Source of the DNA: Bacillus sp. sid0103 | Lineage (GTDB): Bacteria > Bacillota > Bacilli > Bacillales_B > DSM-18226 | Length of the DNA: 64,000 bases | Direction: 5' to 3' | NCBI RefSeq assembly: GCF_019219025.1 | Contig: NZ_JAHUWN010000020.1 | Location: forward strand, 57,934-121,933 | Shown: piece by piece, positions 48,612 to 58,461 of the stretch | Layout: every line of letters starts with the position of its first letter | Position numbering within the stretch: position 1 is the first letter of the stretch | Notes under the pieces: generated by a model | What the model saw: the letters and a program-made list of their open reading frames with translations, nothing else | Database searches by the model: none | What the model was told of the DNA's origin: nothing | Position numbers and translations under genes: made by a program

Positions 48612-50426
48612 ATGAAAAAAACAGTTGGGAAACGGTTGACCCGCTCTGAGGTTTCTGAAGAATTGACTTGGAATCTAGTTGATTTATTTCCTTCTGAGCA
48701 AGCCTGGGCAGATGAATTATATGTGATTGAGAAAGAAATAGCGCAGTTTGCTAAATTTAAAGGCACCTTACATACAGGTTCAAAAGCTTTATTAGACTGT
48801 TTAAGCGCACAAGAACAGCTTTCAATGCGAATAATAAAAGCCTGGACATATGCAAATCTAAAACAATCAGCTGACGGAACAGACCCAGTGAATCAGGCAA
48901 ATTCCGCTAAGTTTTCTGCTTTACGCACAAAAGGGATGGCTGTCTTATCCTTCATTAATTCTGAAATCCTTGCACTTAAAGAGGGAACAGTTGAAAAATA
49001 CCTTCGAGAAGAACAAGAGCTGGAACCATTCCGTAAAAACCTTGTAGAACTACTTGAGACGAAAAAACATATGCTCTCACCAGAAACGGAAGAAGTACTG
49101 GCTGCTCTTGGTGAACTGCAAGGAGCCCCTTATCAAATCTATCAAATGACCAAATTAGCAGATATGGAGTTTACTCCGATTCATGATTCAGAAGGCAACG
49201 AACAGCCTGTATCCTTTGCCTTATTTGAGAGCAAGCATGAATTTTCACCTAATACTGATACTCGCAGAAAAGCTTATGACTCATTCGTTTCTACTCTTAA
49301 ACAATATAGAAATACGATGGCAGCAACATACTCGACAGAGGTGAAAAAGCAAGTAACACTCTCTCGCCTGCGCAAGTATGAATCCGTAGAGCAAATGCTT
49401 TTAGAACCGCACCAAGTTACTCTGGAAATGTACAATAATCAGATCGATATCATATATAAAGAATTGGCCCCGCATATGCGCCGTTTCGCCCAATTAAAGA
49501 AGAAAGTTTTAGGACTCGACGAAATGCTTTTCTGTGATTTGAAAGCGCCACTAGACCCAGATTTCAATCCAACCATAACCATTAAAGAAGCTAGTGAAGT
49601 AATCTTAGAATCACTAAAAGTATTGGGACCTGAGTACGTCGGGATCATCGAAAGGGGCTTTAAGGAGAGATGGATAGACCTTGCTGACAATGTTGGAAAA
49701 TCAACGGGTGCCTTCTGTTCCAGCCCTTATGGGGCCCACCCATATATTCTCATCACATGGCAGGATAACATGCGCGGATGTTTCACCTTAGCACATGAAT
49801 TCGGTCATGCTGGGCATTTTTATTTATCGAATAAAAATCAGCGCATCATGAATGTTCGTCCTTCTATGTATTTTATTGAAGCACCTTCAACAATGAATGA
49901 AATGTTATTAGGCCACCATTTGCTTGCTGGAACGGAAGATAAACAGATGCGTCGCTGGGTAGTCCTACAGCTGCTTGGAACCTACTACCATAACTTTGTC
50001 ACTCATTTACTCGAGGCAGAATTTCAGCGCAGAGTCTACGGTCTTGCGGAGGAAGGCATAGCCCTTACTGCTAAAACATTATCAGAGGTTACTGGTGCAG
50101 TCCTTTCCGAGTTTTGGGGTGAAACGGTTGAAATCGATGAAGGTGCCAGCCTAACCTGGATGCGCCAGCCTCACTACTATATGGGCTTATATCCTTATAC
50201 CTATTCAGCAGGATTGACGGCATCGACAGCAATTGCTCAACTGATTCAGGAAGAAGGTCATCCAGCAGTCGAAAGGTGGCTCGATGTCCTTCGTGCGGGT
50301 GGAACAATGAAACCACTTGAGTTATTGAAACATGCAGGTATCGACATGTCGAGACCTGATCCAATTCGGAAAGCGGTTGAATATGTTGAGTCATTGATTG
50401 AGGAACTTGAACGGTCTTATCAGTAA
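48612..50426 (+). CDS. pepF: M3-family oligoendopeptidase F
   Basis: A 604-residue zinc metallopeptidase cleaving short peptides in the cytosol. The zinc motif HEFGH is in TLAHEFGHAGHFYLS near residue 397; the third ligand is in YFIEAPSTMNEMLLG. YYMGLYPYTYSAGLTASTAI near the C-terminus is typical of PepF. AGGAGGAG ribosome binding site. Monocistronic with a terminator. Confidence 0.94.
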   Translation: MKKTVGKRLTRSEVSEELTWNLVDLFPSEQAWADELYVIEKEIAQFAKFKGTLHTGSKALLDCLSAQEQLSMRIIKAWTYANLKQSADGTDPVNQANSAKFSALRTKGMAVLSFINSEILALKEGTVEKYLREEQELEPFRKNLVELLETKKHMLSPETEEVLAALGELQGAPYQIYQMTKLADMEFTPIHDSEGNEQPVSFALFESKHEFSPNTDTRRKAYDSFVSTLKQYRNTMAATYSTEVKKQVTLSRLRKYESVEQMLLEPHQVTLEMYNNQIDIIYKELAPHMRRFAQLKKKVLGLDEMLFCDLKAPLDPDFNPTITIKEASEVILESLKVLGPEYVGIIERGFKERWIDLADNVGKSTGAFCSSPYGAHPYILITWQDNMRGCFTLAHEFGHAGHFYLSNKNQRIMNVRPSMYFIEAPSTMNEMLLGHHLLAGTEDKQMRRWVVLQLLGTYYHNFVTHLLEAEFQRRVYGLAEEGIALTAKTLSEVTGAVLSEFWGETVEIDEGASLTWMRQPHYYMGLYPYTYSAGLTASTAIAQLIQEEGHPAVERWLDVLRAGGTMKPLELLKHAGIDMSRPDPIRKAVEYVESLIEELERSYQ

Positions 50427-50463
50427 AATCAGGTGAAATATTAATGGGGATACGATCAACATT

Positions 50464-50499
50464 AAAAGGGTAGTCCATCCGTAGATGGACTACCCTTTT
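50464..50499. terminator. Bidirectional terminator
   Basis: AAAAGGGTAGTCCATC / GATGGACTACCCTTTT with loop CGTA. It lies between pepF and the convergent flavodoxin gene and includes the last codons of the latter (stop at 50490). Confidence 0.9.
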
Positions 50500-50942
50500 C
50501 CTTTCTTTCGCTTTAAACCTTTAACAAGACTACTTACAAACATTTGACACTTAAGAATATCATTCATTTGTAAGCTTAGCTCAATCTTCAGTGTCACCAT
50601 TAAATTTGTGTGAACGAACAGCATATCTTTAAATTCATCAACAGCTCCACAAAACTTCGGGTACCCACTATCTCCCGTGCCAACCACTCCTGTAAGGATT
50701 CCCTTTACATCCAACTTTTCGAAAGCACGATATAACTCCATCATTTCTAGAGGAATTTCTCCATTTCCCCAAGTGTAAGTACCAATCACAACAGCCTCGT
50801 AGTGAATTACATTCATAACAGGAAATTCTTCGATTCGAAAAAGTGTGACATCAATCTTTTCCTCTAAAAATAACTGCCGAATCAAATGAACTACCTCTTC
50901 TGTATTTCCCGTTTTTGAGGAATAAACAAGAGCCATCCTCAT
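50490..50942 (-). CDS. Flavodoxin-like protein of the nrd operon
   Basis: A 150-residue FMN-binding flavodoxin. The phosphate loop YSSKTGNTEEV is at the N-terminus; TYTWGNGEIPLEM and VVGTGDSGYPKFCGAVDEF form the flavin site. It overlaps nrdB by ATGA and probably supplies electrons for assembly of the metal/tyrosyl radical cofactor, as NrdI does in class Ib systems. True NrdI identity is not certain; it reads more like an ordinary short flavodoxin. Confidence 0.85.
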   Translation of the reverse strand: MRMALVYSSKTGNTEEVVHLIRQLFLEEKIDVTLFRIEEFPVMNVIHYEAVVIGTYTWGNGEIPLEMMELYRAFEKLDVKGILTGVVGTGDSGYPKFCGAVDEFKDMLFVHTNLMVTLKIELSLQMNDILKCQMFVSSLVKGLKRKKGKG

Positions 50943-51985
50943 AATTCATCGAAGCCATTTGATTGGGTTACCTTTGCATAGGTCCTCGCCTTCTGTTCAA
51001 AGAAATCGGATTTTGTTTCATTTATCATTTCATCGCTGAAAACATGGATCCATGGCATTGGATTGATCCTTTCGCTGAATAAGTTTGGTAATCCAAGCTG
51101 GCGCAGACGTTTATTTGCAAGGTATTCTGTGTACTCTTCGTACTCATTCAAGTTAATACCTTCTATATCCTTCAAAATTACATGGGCCCATTCTTTCTCA
51201 AGCTGGACAGCTTGTCCAACTGTCTTATACACATAATCAATATTCGCGTCTGTATTCAATTCCGGATGTTCTGTTAAGAGAATTCGTAGAAACTGGGCCA
51301 TGAAATATGCATGCTGCATTTCGTCACGTTGGATATAACTAATCATTGTACTTGTCTTAAGCATTTTTTGCTGACGGGCAAGATGGTAGAAAAAAGCAAA
51401 GCCTGCATAAAAATAAATACCTTCAAGATTAATAGAATTTACACCTAATTGAAAAAGATTTTGAGGTGTGGGATTCTCTCGAAATCTTTCATAAGAATCT
51501 AAAATGAGTTGATTTCGTTTTTTCACTATGGGATCACTTTTTGCTTGATTGAAGCGATCATTTTGTTCACTTAAAGGTACAAGTGAACTTAGAATATAGG
51601 AGTATGATTCATTGTGAACTGCTTCCTGCTGGGCAATAACCGCAAATATTGCTTTAAAACTAGAATCAGTCACATAGTCCATCACCTGACACATGGTAGG
51701 TGTCTGTAGGCTATCTAATGAAGCGAGTTGTGTATTAATGCGCAAAAAAACATCTTGTTCTGTTGAACTGAGCAGGTCCCACTGTTTAATATCATCCTGC
51801 ATATTAATCTCTTGCGCCTTCCAAAAGTTGGACAATAATGTCTGATATAAATCATATATTTGCGGATAGGCAATATCATTCCAATTAAGCAGTCCAGATG
51901 ATTGTCCGTTAATAATCCCAGTTGATTTATTAGGAAACTCTGGATTTAACAGTTTTATTTTTGACATTGGTAAATGAATATCCAT
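50939..51985 (-). CDS. nrdB: Class I ribonucleotide reductase, beta subunit
   Basis: A 348-residue radical-generating subunit. Di-metal ligands and the radical tyrosine are visible: FWKAQEINMQDD, then QQEAVHNESYSYI (Glu, His, and the Tyr four residues after His), LEGIYFYAGFAFFYH and YIQRDEMQHAYFM. The start is ATG 51985 because AGTGGAGGAG lies directly upstream; a 21-residue longer frame would overlap nrdA. The order is nrdA-nrdB-flavodoxin, under a cobalamin riboswitch. Confidence 0.92.
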   Translation of the reverse strand: MDIHLPMSKIKLLNPEFPNKSTGIINGQSSGLLNWNDIAYPQIYDLYQTLLSNFWKAQEINMQDDIKQWDLLSSTEQDVFLRINTQLASLDSLQTPTMCQVMDYVTDSSFKAIFAVIAQQEAVHNESYSYILSSLVPLSEQNDRFNQAKSDPIVKKRNQLILDSYERFRENPTPQNLFQLGVNSINLEGIYFYAGFAFFYHLARQQKMLKTSTMISYIQRDEMQHAYFMAQFLRILLTEHPELNTDANIDYVYKTVGQAVQLEKEWAHVILKDIEGINLNEYEEYTEYLANKRLRQLGLPNLFSERINPMPWIHVFSDEMINETKSDFFEQKARTYAKVTQSNGFDEL

Positions 51986-52019
51986 TTGGATTTCTCCTCC
52001 ACTCATTCTTAAAAAGATG

Positions 52020-54308
52020 TTAACTATGGCATGCTTCACATTCATCAATTTCTGTTTGCGAAGTGCTTCTTACATAATAAGTTGTCTTCAAACCTTGCTT
52101 CCAAGCTTCCATGTGAAGGTTAAGCAGGTCCTTGGCCTTAATATCATGCCTAACATAAAGGTTAAAGCTAATCCCCTGATCAATATGCCGTCCGCGTGCT
52201 GCATTCTGTTTAATACTCCAAAGTTGATCTAATGAATGTCTCGAACGACGATAATAGTCATACGTCATATGGTTTAAATCAGGTGCAGTGACTTTAAATT
52301 TAAAGTTCTTCTTTTCCTCTGCATATTCAACAGCATAAATTGGATCGATTCCATCTGTGGAACCTCCTATCTTGGCAGTTGATGAGTTCGGAGCAATGGC
52401 CATTAACCAACCATTTCTTATGCCGTGCTTAGCTACATCATTCTTTAACTCATTCCACCTTTCTGATTTGTATCCTTTCCGCTCAAAATACAATCCAGTA
52501 TGCCAATCCGAACCTTTAAACTTACTATATGCCCCTTTCTCTTTTGCCAGTTCCATGGACGAACGGATCGTAAAATAGGCGATTTCCTCATACAAACGAT
52601 CTGCATACTTTACTGCGGCTTCAGATTCCCAATGTATTCCTTTTAGCGCTAATAGGTGGTGCCAGCCAAACGTACCAAGCCCTACTGCTCTGTACCTTTT
52701 ATTTGTTAATTGAGCTGGTCCAACCGAGATAGTATTTAAATCTATTACGTTATCGAGCATTCTAACTTGGATCCGAATTAAACGCTCAATGCCTTCTGAA
52801 GGTACTGCTTTTGCCAGATTAATAGATGATAAATTACAAACTACAAAGTCACCTGGTTTCCGAACCATGACGATATTGCCGTCTTCATCTTGGTATTCAT
52901 TAACAATTGTTGTTGCGGACATATTTTGCGCAATTTCTGTACATAAATTACTGCAGTAAATGGAGGTCCTTCCCTTTCCCATTACATGCTTATTTGGATT
53001 TTGCCTGTTTACTTCATCACGATAAAACATATATGGCGTTCCTGTTTCTAATTGGGCAACCATGATACGTGTCATAATATCCATTGCACGATAGGTTTTT
53101 CGAGGAAGTAGCGGGTTATTTGTGGCCTCTTCATATTTCTCGGAAAAATACTTAACATCCGTTTCATCATAAAAATCCTCAAGGCCGAGAAGGTTCCCCT
53201 GGTCATCTTTCCAACCCATAATTTGTTTTACTTGATGGGGACAAAATGTATGCCACTGTCCAATACTTCTGCCCTGTTCATCTTTCTCTTCCAATTTTTT
53301 CATAAATAAATCAGGTATGGTGACACCAGTGAAAATATCATGGGCTTTACGGCGTTCATCCCCGTTATTTGTTTTCAAATCGAGAAACCCATTCATGATA
53401 TCTTTATGAAACAAATCCAGGTAAATAGCAATGGCACCTTGACGTTGACCTAACTGATCGACACTGACCGCAGTATCATTTACCAATTTAATCCACGGCA
53501 CCACACCAGAAGAGTTTCCTTTGAATTTCTTTATATCGGAACCAAGGGCGCGGACTTTGCCATAATAGATGCCAATCCCTCCGCCATCTTTACTTAACCG
53601 GGCAATATCCCAGTTATTTAAATAGATACCATCAAGAGAATCGTCTACAGTATCAATAAAGCAGGAAGAAAGTTGCCCATAGCTTTTGCCTGCATTCGCT
53701 AAAGTCGGGGTTGCAACCGTCATATATAAATTACTTAATGCCCAGTAAGCTTCCTTTACAAGCTGGAGGCGGATAGGCTGCCTTTCATACTTCATAAGTG
53801 TCATCGCAATAATCATGAACCGTTCCTGCGGGAGTTCATACACATTGCGATTATGATCTTGAGCAAGATAGCGATCCGCCAGTAAAAATAACCCTATGTA
53901 ATTAAATAAAAAATCTTTATCTGGATTAATCTCTTTTGCCAATTGATCGATTTCATCTTTACTATATAAACTTAATAATTCATTAGAATAGATCCCTCTA
54001 TCGGTTAATTCTTTTATTAATTGATAAAAGTCACCATATTTTAATGAATGGTGATAACCTCTACTTATTGCGGATTTTCCATATAATTCATTTAAATAGA
54101 AACGGGCTGCAACATATGTCCAATCCGGCTGGTCCATAGCAATATGATTTACTGCATAGATTAATGCTTGCTGGTTTGCTTCTAGCTCCGATACATTCAT
54201 TTCGCTTATTTGTTTTTTAAGTTCCCTTGTATCAATCTGATATTGTCCTGTAATTTGTTCCATCGTTTCTAAAACATAATTACGTTCTGATAGAATCTCA
54301 TTAATCAT
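52020..54308 (-). CDS. nrdA: Class I ribonucleotide reductase, alpha subunit
   Basis: The 762-residue catalytic subunit reducing ribonucleoside diphosphates. Active-site cysteines are in GQLSSCFIDTVDDS (about residue 218) and SNLCTEIAQNMS; the C-terminal redox pair is DECEACHS. GGGIGIYYGKVRALGSDI and AIAPNSSTAKIGGSTDGIDP are conserved blocks. The N-terminus lacks a complete ATP-cone, so overall allosteric activity control may be missing. Ribosome binding site GGGGGAAAT. A riboswitch terminator lies 19 bases upstream. Confidence 0.94.
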   Translation of the reverse strand: MINEILSERNYVLETMEQITGQYQIDTRELKKQISEMNVSELEANQQALIYAVNHIAMDQPDWTYVAARFYLNELYGKSAISRGYHHSLKYGDFYQLIKELTDRGIYSNELLSLYSKDEIDQLAKEINPDKDFLFNYIGLFLLADRYLAQDHNRNVYELPQERFMIIAMTLMKYERQPIRLQLVKEAYWALSNLYMTVATPTLANAGKSYGQLSSCFIDTVDDSLDGIYLNNWDIARLSKDGGGIGIYYGKVRALGSDIKKFKGNSSGVVPWIKLVNDTAVSVDQLGQRQGAIAIYLDLFHKDIMNGFLDLKTNNGDERRKAHDIFTGVTIPDLFMKKLEEKDEQGRSIGQWHTFCPHQVKQIMGWKDDQGNLLGLEDFYDETDVKYFSEKYEEATNNPLLPRKTYRAMDIMTRIMVAQLETGTPYMFYRDEVNRQNPNKHVMGKGRTSIYCSNLCTEIAQNMSATTIVNEYQDEDGNIVMVRKPGDFVVCNLSSINLAKAVPSEGIERLIRIQVRMLDNVIDLNTISVGPAQLTNKRYRAVGLGTFGWHHLLALKGIHWESEAAVKYADRLYEEIAYFTIRSSMELAKEKGAYSKFKGSDWHTGLYFERKGYKSERWNELKNDVAKHGIRNGWLMAIAPNSSTAKIGGSTDGIDPIYAVEYAEEKKNFKFKVTAPDLNHMTYDYYRRSRHSLDQLWSIKQNAARGRHIDQGISFNLYVRHDIKAKDLLNLHMEAWKQGLKTTYYVRSTSQTEIDECEACHS

Positions 54309-54327
54309 GATTCATTTCCCCCTAAAA

Positions 54328-54361
54328 TAAAAAAATCCGCTCAAGGGTCATTGAGCGGATG
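54328..54361 (-). terminator. Riboswitch expression-platform terminator before nrdA
   Basis: ATCCGCTCAA pairs with TTGAGCGGAT around a 6-base loop, followed by a seven-T run on the minus strand, ending 19 bases before the nrdA ATG. Confidence 0.85.
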
Positions 54362-54399
54362 AAACGATAACATGCCAAAAGGAAAAAAATAAACAATAT

Positions 54400-54660
54400 T
54401 CTAATGCCTCTTGTCGCCACCGTTCATCTTCTCAATCCCCGAAGAAGTTGAAACATCTTAAGAAAGACAGGTCTCCTGACTCATGCTTCTACCTACTTTG
54501 AACCCTTCCCATATAAGTACCTAATAAATTAGACAGTTTTATACAGTGGTTTGTTCATTTCGTCAGCAATTACAGTTGCGGGGGCAGTTCTGGATTTACA
54601 CCAGATTCCCTATTAAGCCACAATGGCATCATCTCTTAAGGCTAACACAATATGTAGTTT
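54400..54660 (-). promoter_or_regulatory. Cobalamin riboswitch controlling nrdA-nrdB
   Basis: Read on the minus strand, conserved AdoCbl-aptamer blocks appear in order: GGGAATCTGGTGTAAATCCA, ACTGCCCCCGCAACTGTAA, and the B12 box AGTCAGGAGACCTGTC (54487-54470 region). A transcription terminator follows. Known logic: cobalamin shuts off B12-independent reductase genes when a B12-dependent reductase is available. Aptamer limits are approximate. Confidence 0.93.
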
Positions 54661-54817
54661 TAATAATCTTAATTGAACCAATATATAGTGAATCAATTAA
54701 ATTATATAATAGTATAGTCACCAAAGTATTTCAAGTCTATTAATAAAATAAAAATGAAACCTTGTTGGATTTATATCCGTAAATGTAGAAAGACTTAGTT
54801 GAAAAGGGGCATTTTTT

Positions 54818-56500
54818 ATGGGGAGCATATTTCTATTTACGTTGATTATTGGGATAGCCGCAGCAGTTATACTAATCCCAATGTTTAAACATGAACAGTC
54901 AAGTAAAAAAGACGGAAAAAAACGGAAAATCAGGCTCTTCATTACAGTTGTAGCCATTCTTATGCTAGCTGTGTTTTTATTCTATTATTTAAGTAATCAT
55001 GATAGAAATTTCACCTCGGTTTGGCCTTTAGGTATTGTTCTTACCGCTGCTGGAGCCGTATTTTCTAAAGGGGCAGAAAGAAAGATTAAAGGTATTCTCT
55101 TTCTAGCAAGTGTGGCCCTTGGGATTTATTTTTTAACTGCGTTTATATTTAATGCTGATGAAAAATATGAAGTCGCCAAGATGGATGAAAAGGTAGAGAT
55201 TCAAACCTTTGATGAGAAAGAAACTCCTGCCAGCGTTCCGCCGCAGTTTGCCCGCAACAAAATGAAAAAGGCATTTGGGCAGGTACCGAACACTAGTTAC
55301 TACGAGCTTGGAAACCTGCAAATTCAAAAACTGAACGGGGATTATGTATACATCGCTCCCGTTGAATTCTCGGGCTTTTTCAAATGGTGGAAAGGAGAAA
55401 GTACACCAGGCTACTTTACATTAAGTGCAACCGATTCTAGCGCTAATCCTAAATTCATTAAGTCAGAAATGATTTATACCCCTTCCTCTTATTTTAATAA
55501 AAATATTGAGCGTCATATTCGCATGAAATATCCGATGAAAATTTTCTATGGCGACGTTCAATTAGAAATTGACGAGGACGGAAAACCATATTATATCCGT
55601 ACCTACGGTGAATTTATTTCCGCCCGTAATGGATTTAATACAAAGGGTGTTGTCGTCGTCGATTCTAAAAGTGGCGAAATGAAAGAATTTCCGTTATCAA
55701 ATGTTCCAGAATTTATCGATGGTGCAGTCTCCCCTGAAGCTGTTAGTTTGCAAAACAGCTATTACGGAAACCTCATTCATGGATTTTGGAATAGTGTATT
55801 CGGAAAGTCTGATGTGAAACTGCCCTCCGATGAAGGAACGGAGTCAAACGTAAGCCCAATCTTTGATGAAAATGGAATGATGTATTATTTCACTGATTTC
55901 ACTAGTCCTAAAGAAGGGGTTGATTCCATGCTAGGGTACTCGCTGACTAACTCACGGACAGGTAAAGCAACATTCTATACTGGAAATCCAGAGCAGTCAT
56001 ATATGGATTCGCAAGGTGCCTTGCAGATCATTGAGAAGAAATTTATTGAAAAGAAATGGCTTGGGCAAATGCCGATTCTTTATAATTTTTATGGGGAAGC
56101 TAGTTGGTTAACACCCGTATTGGATTCAAACGGATTTCTCCAAAATTACTTTATTGTATCAGCAGCTAATCCAGAAATTTCTGTGTACGCCAGCACCCCA
56201 AATGAGGCCCTTAAACAATATAAAACAGCTTTACAAAGGGGCAAGGGCACTGTTGATGGAAATTCAAAGGCGGAAGAAAAGCAAATCAGCGGAACTGTTG
56301 TGCGAGTTTACAAGGAAAAAAGCGGGGATTTCACCGTTGTCTCATTCTTATTAAACAACCGCCAAAACTTTATCGTTTCTTCGGAAAAATCCCCACTCGC
56401 TATCTACTTAAAAGAAGGTGATAAAGTAACCGTCCATTACTTGGACACCGGCGAAGACTTCCTTCCCGCCAAAGATCTGACTATCGAAGCTTTACACTAA
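54818..56500 (+). CDS. Large membrane-anchored protein of unknown function
   Basis: A 560-residue protein. Three to four hydrophobic segments occupy the first 115 residues (SIFLFTLIIGIAAAVILIPM, IRLFITVVAILMLAVFLFYY, and GILFLASVALGIYFLTAFIF). The remaining 440 residues form a hydrophilic, probably extracytoplasmic domain with repeated aromatic strands (FSGFFKWWKGESTPGYFTLS, then YYIRTYGEFISARNGF) and a C-terminal OB-like piece (GTVVRVYKEKSGDFTVVSFL). I recognise no established function. AAAAGGGG ribosome binding site. Confidence 0.65.
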   Translation: MGSIFLFTLIIGIAAAVILIPMFKHEQSSKKDGKKRKIRLFITVVAILMLAVFLFYYLSNHDRNFTSVWPLGIVLTAAGAVFSKGAERKIKGILFLASVALGIYFLTAFIFNADEKYEVAKMDEKVEIQTFDEKETPASVPPQFARNKMKKAFGQVPNTSYYELGNLQIQKLNGDYVYIAPVEFSGFFKWWKGESTPGYFTLSATDSSANPKFIKSEMIYTPSSYFNKNIERHIRMKYPMKIFYGDVQLEIDEDGKPYYIRTYGEFISARNGFNTKGVVVVDSKSGEMKEFPLSNVPEFIDGAVSPEAVSLQNSYYGNLIHGFWNSVFGKSDVKLPSDEGTESNVSPIFDENGMMYYFTDFTSPKEGVDSMLGYSLTNSRTGKATFYTGNPEQSYMDSQGALQIIEKKFIEKKWLGQMPILYNFYGEASWLTPVLDSNGFLQNYFIVSAANPEISVYASTPNEALKQYKTALQRGKGTVDGNSKAEEKQISGTVVRVYKEKSGDFTVVSFLLNNRQNFIVSSEKSPLAIYLKEGDKVTVHYLDTGEDFLPAKDLTIEALH

Positions 56501-56543
56501 AAATAGGGTGTCAGGCACCAATTGGTGCCTGACACCCTATTTT
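56500..56543. terminator. 44-bp perfect palindrome made of two inverted GGTGCCTGACACC repeats
   Basis: AATAGGGTGTCAGGCACCAA is followed at once by its exact reverse complement; A-run on the left, T-run on the right. It lies between convergent genes ending at 56500 and 56545, so it likely acts as a bidirectional terminator derived from the dispersed repeat (copy 3). Confidence 0.8.
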
Positions 56544-56544
56544 A

Positions 56545-58302
56545 TTACTGAACCCTCTGGATACAGTTTTGAATTTGATAAGTGAATGGTTTATGTTGGG
56601 CTGAGATAAAGTTCACTAACGCATCAAGGTCAACGGGCCCGACTTCTTTGTTTTGGGCTTGAGTAAATACGGTAAATCCATCTCCGCCGCCAGAAAGGAA
56701 GATATTCGCTGTTACTGAATAGGATTTATTTGGATCTATTTCCGTGCCATCTGGCAACTTAATGCTCACTACTCTTTGACCGATTGATTTATTGGGATCC
56801 CAGCTATAGCTTAAACCAGATATCTGCAGCATATTGGTTTTGGTTGGACCCCATTGCTGGTTAAGCAGTGCCCTAATCTGCTGTCCAGTCATTGTCATTT
56901 TAACAAGGTCATTATTAAAGGGCTGAACTGTGTAAACTTCTCCCCAGGTAATATCACCAGGGTCGATGTCCGCTCGGATTCCGCCAGGATTCATAAAGGC
57001 GAAGTCGGTATTCATCGCCTTCCTCCCCGCATCTGCAATGAAATCACCAAGGACGGACTCACCATTCTCATTTTGCTTAGCGGTCAGACTATTCGCTGAA
57101 GACCCGACCACCCGATTAACAATGGGTTCCACTTTTGCTTCATATCCTTCAATCATTCGTTTTATCTCTGGATCTGGCTTGATACCTTCCTGGAACGTAG
57201 TTACAATTTCTGCCGATTTTGAGACGATATCCTTAGTTTGTGGATCAATCTCGATATCCACATCTGAAAAGGCCGTGCCATAAGAATAGGATTGGACTAC
57301 TAATTTATTGTCAATCATTGCGTTCATATAGGCGTGATTATGGCCGCCAAAAATGATATCCACTTCATCGTCCACCCTGTTAGCAATATCGACTAACTGC
57401 CCTTTTGGATTTTCTCCATTTGGACCGGAAGTACCCGGATTATGAGCTAAGACGACAATCGCTTTTACCCCTTGTTTTTTCAACTCCGTTACATTTTGGT
57501 TTATGGCTTCTACTTCATCTGTGAACTTTAATCCCTTTACATTACTAGGGACAACTAGCATCGGAGTCTCGGTAGTCACGACACCGATAAAGCCAATCGG
57601 CATTCCATTTACTTTGATAACTTGATAGGGTGGCAGGATTGTCTTTCCTGTTTTTTCATTGATGACATTTGCAACGATCCATGGAAAATTGGAGCCTGCA
57701 AATTTTCCAGTTTTTGGATGCGTTCCACCATTTATCAGGCGGAGCAGTTCCGTTAACCCTTCATCAAATTCATGATTACCGACGGTTCCGATATCAAAAC
57801 CTAGTTTGTTCAAGATTTCAATTGTTGGTTCATCCTGTAAAAGTGCAGAAACAGGAGGGCTGGCTCCTACCATATCACCATCCTGAACAAGAAGGGTATT
57901 TTTATTCTCTGCTTCTCGCTCTTTTAAATAGGCAGCTAAATAATCAACCCGGCCAGCTGGCTTCCCGTTTACGTTTCGGGTTACATTTAATTGTCCATGC
58001 AAGTCATTAATACCTAATAATTGAATCGGAATAAAACGATTATTCGTTGAGGGTGCTTTTTTCTTTTTTGGATTATTCGTTTCCGGCCGTTTGGATTTAT
58101 GTCCATGATAATCTTTCGATAATCCTTGGTTTTTTGCTTTGGTTGGCTTTTGTCTGCTCGTCTCTATCGACTTCATTTGACCGTTCGATGGATCAGGGTG
58201 AATAGTAACTTTAAGGTCTTTAGCTGCTGCACTTTGCTGACCTAATCCTCCTAATAATATGATTAGAGTAAAAGAAATTAACGATTTCTTAAACCATTCC
58301 AT
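56545..58302 (-). CDS. Secreted bifunctional metallophosphatase/5'-nucleotidase
   Basis: A 585-residue UshA/YfkN-type enzyme. A signal peptide (SLISFTLIILLGGLGQQSAA) and a basic Lys/Pro linker to about residue 90 precede the metallophosphatase domain: LLGINDLHGQLN, LVQDGDMVGASPP, GNHEFDEGL, VLAHNPGTSG and IIFGGHNHAYMN. The C-terminal 5'-nucleotidase domain has FAFMNPGGIRADIDPGD and VYTVQPFNNDLVKM. It releases nucleosides from extracellular nucleotides, which fits the nucleoside-degrading genes elsewhere in the window. Confidence 0.92.
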   Translation of the reverse strand: MEWFKKSLISFTLIILLGGLGQQSAAAKDLKVTIHPDPSNGQMKSIETSRQKPTKAKNQGLSKDYHGHKSKRPETNNPKKKKAPSTNNRFIPIQLLGINDLHGQLNVTRNVNGKPAGRVDYLAAYLKEREAENKNTLLVQDGDMVGASPPVSALLQDEPTIEILNKLGFDIGTVGNHEFDEGLTELLRLINGGTHPKTGKFAGSNFPWIVANVINEKTGKTILPPYQVIKVNGMPIGFIGVVTTETPMLVVPSNVKGLKFTDEVEAINQNVTELKKQGVKAIVVLAHNPGTSGPNGENPKGQLVDIANRVDDEVDIIFGGHNHAYMNAMIDNKLVVQSYSYGTAFSDVDIEIDPQTKDIVSKSAEIVTTFQEGIKPDPEIKRMIEGYEAKVEPIVNRVVGSSANSLTAKQNENGESVLGDFIADAGRKAMNTDFAFMNPGGIRADIDPGDITWGEVYTVQPFNNDLVKMTMTGQQIRALLNQQWGPTKTNMLQISGLSYSWDPNKSIGQRVVSIKLPDGTEIDPNKSYSVTANIFLSGGGDGFTVFTQAQNKEVGPVDLDALVNFISAQHKPFTYQIQNCIQRVQ

Positions 58303-58382
58303 GCAAATCCTCCTACATTTTTATCGATGACCAATGGTATTTTTTGTTTACCAAGGAATAAATATACACATTTAAAATCATT

Positions 58383-58442
58383 AAAAAAGCCCCGCTATTA
58401 TCTCTTCAACTTCAGTCGTTGAAAAGATAATAACGGGCTTTT
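58383..58442. terminator. Terminator of the alpha/beta hydrolase gene
   Basis: A long stem, AAAGCCCCGCTATTATCT against AGATAATAACGGGCTTT (one mismatch), plus inner TTCAAC/GTTGAA, with A/T runs on both sides. Confidence 0.85.
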
Positions 58443-58461
58443 AATATTGAACCTTATCACA

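Noticed and set aside
51985..52048. A 21-residue N-terminal extension of NrdB overlapping nrdA
   Set aside because: The ribosome binding site AGTGGAGGAG lies within the extension directly before the ATG at 51985, and homologs start near there.
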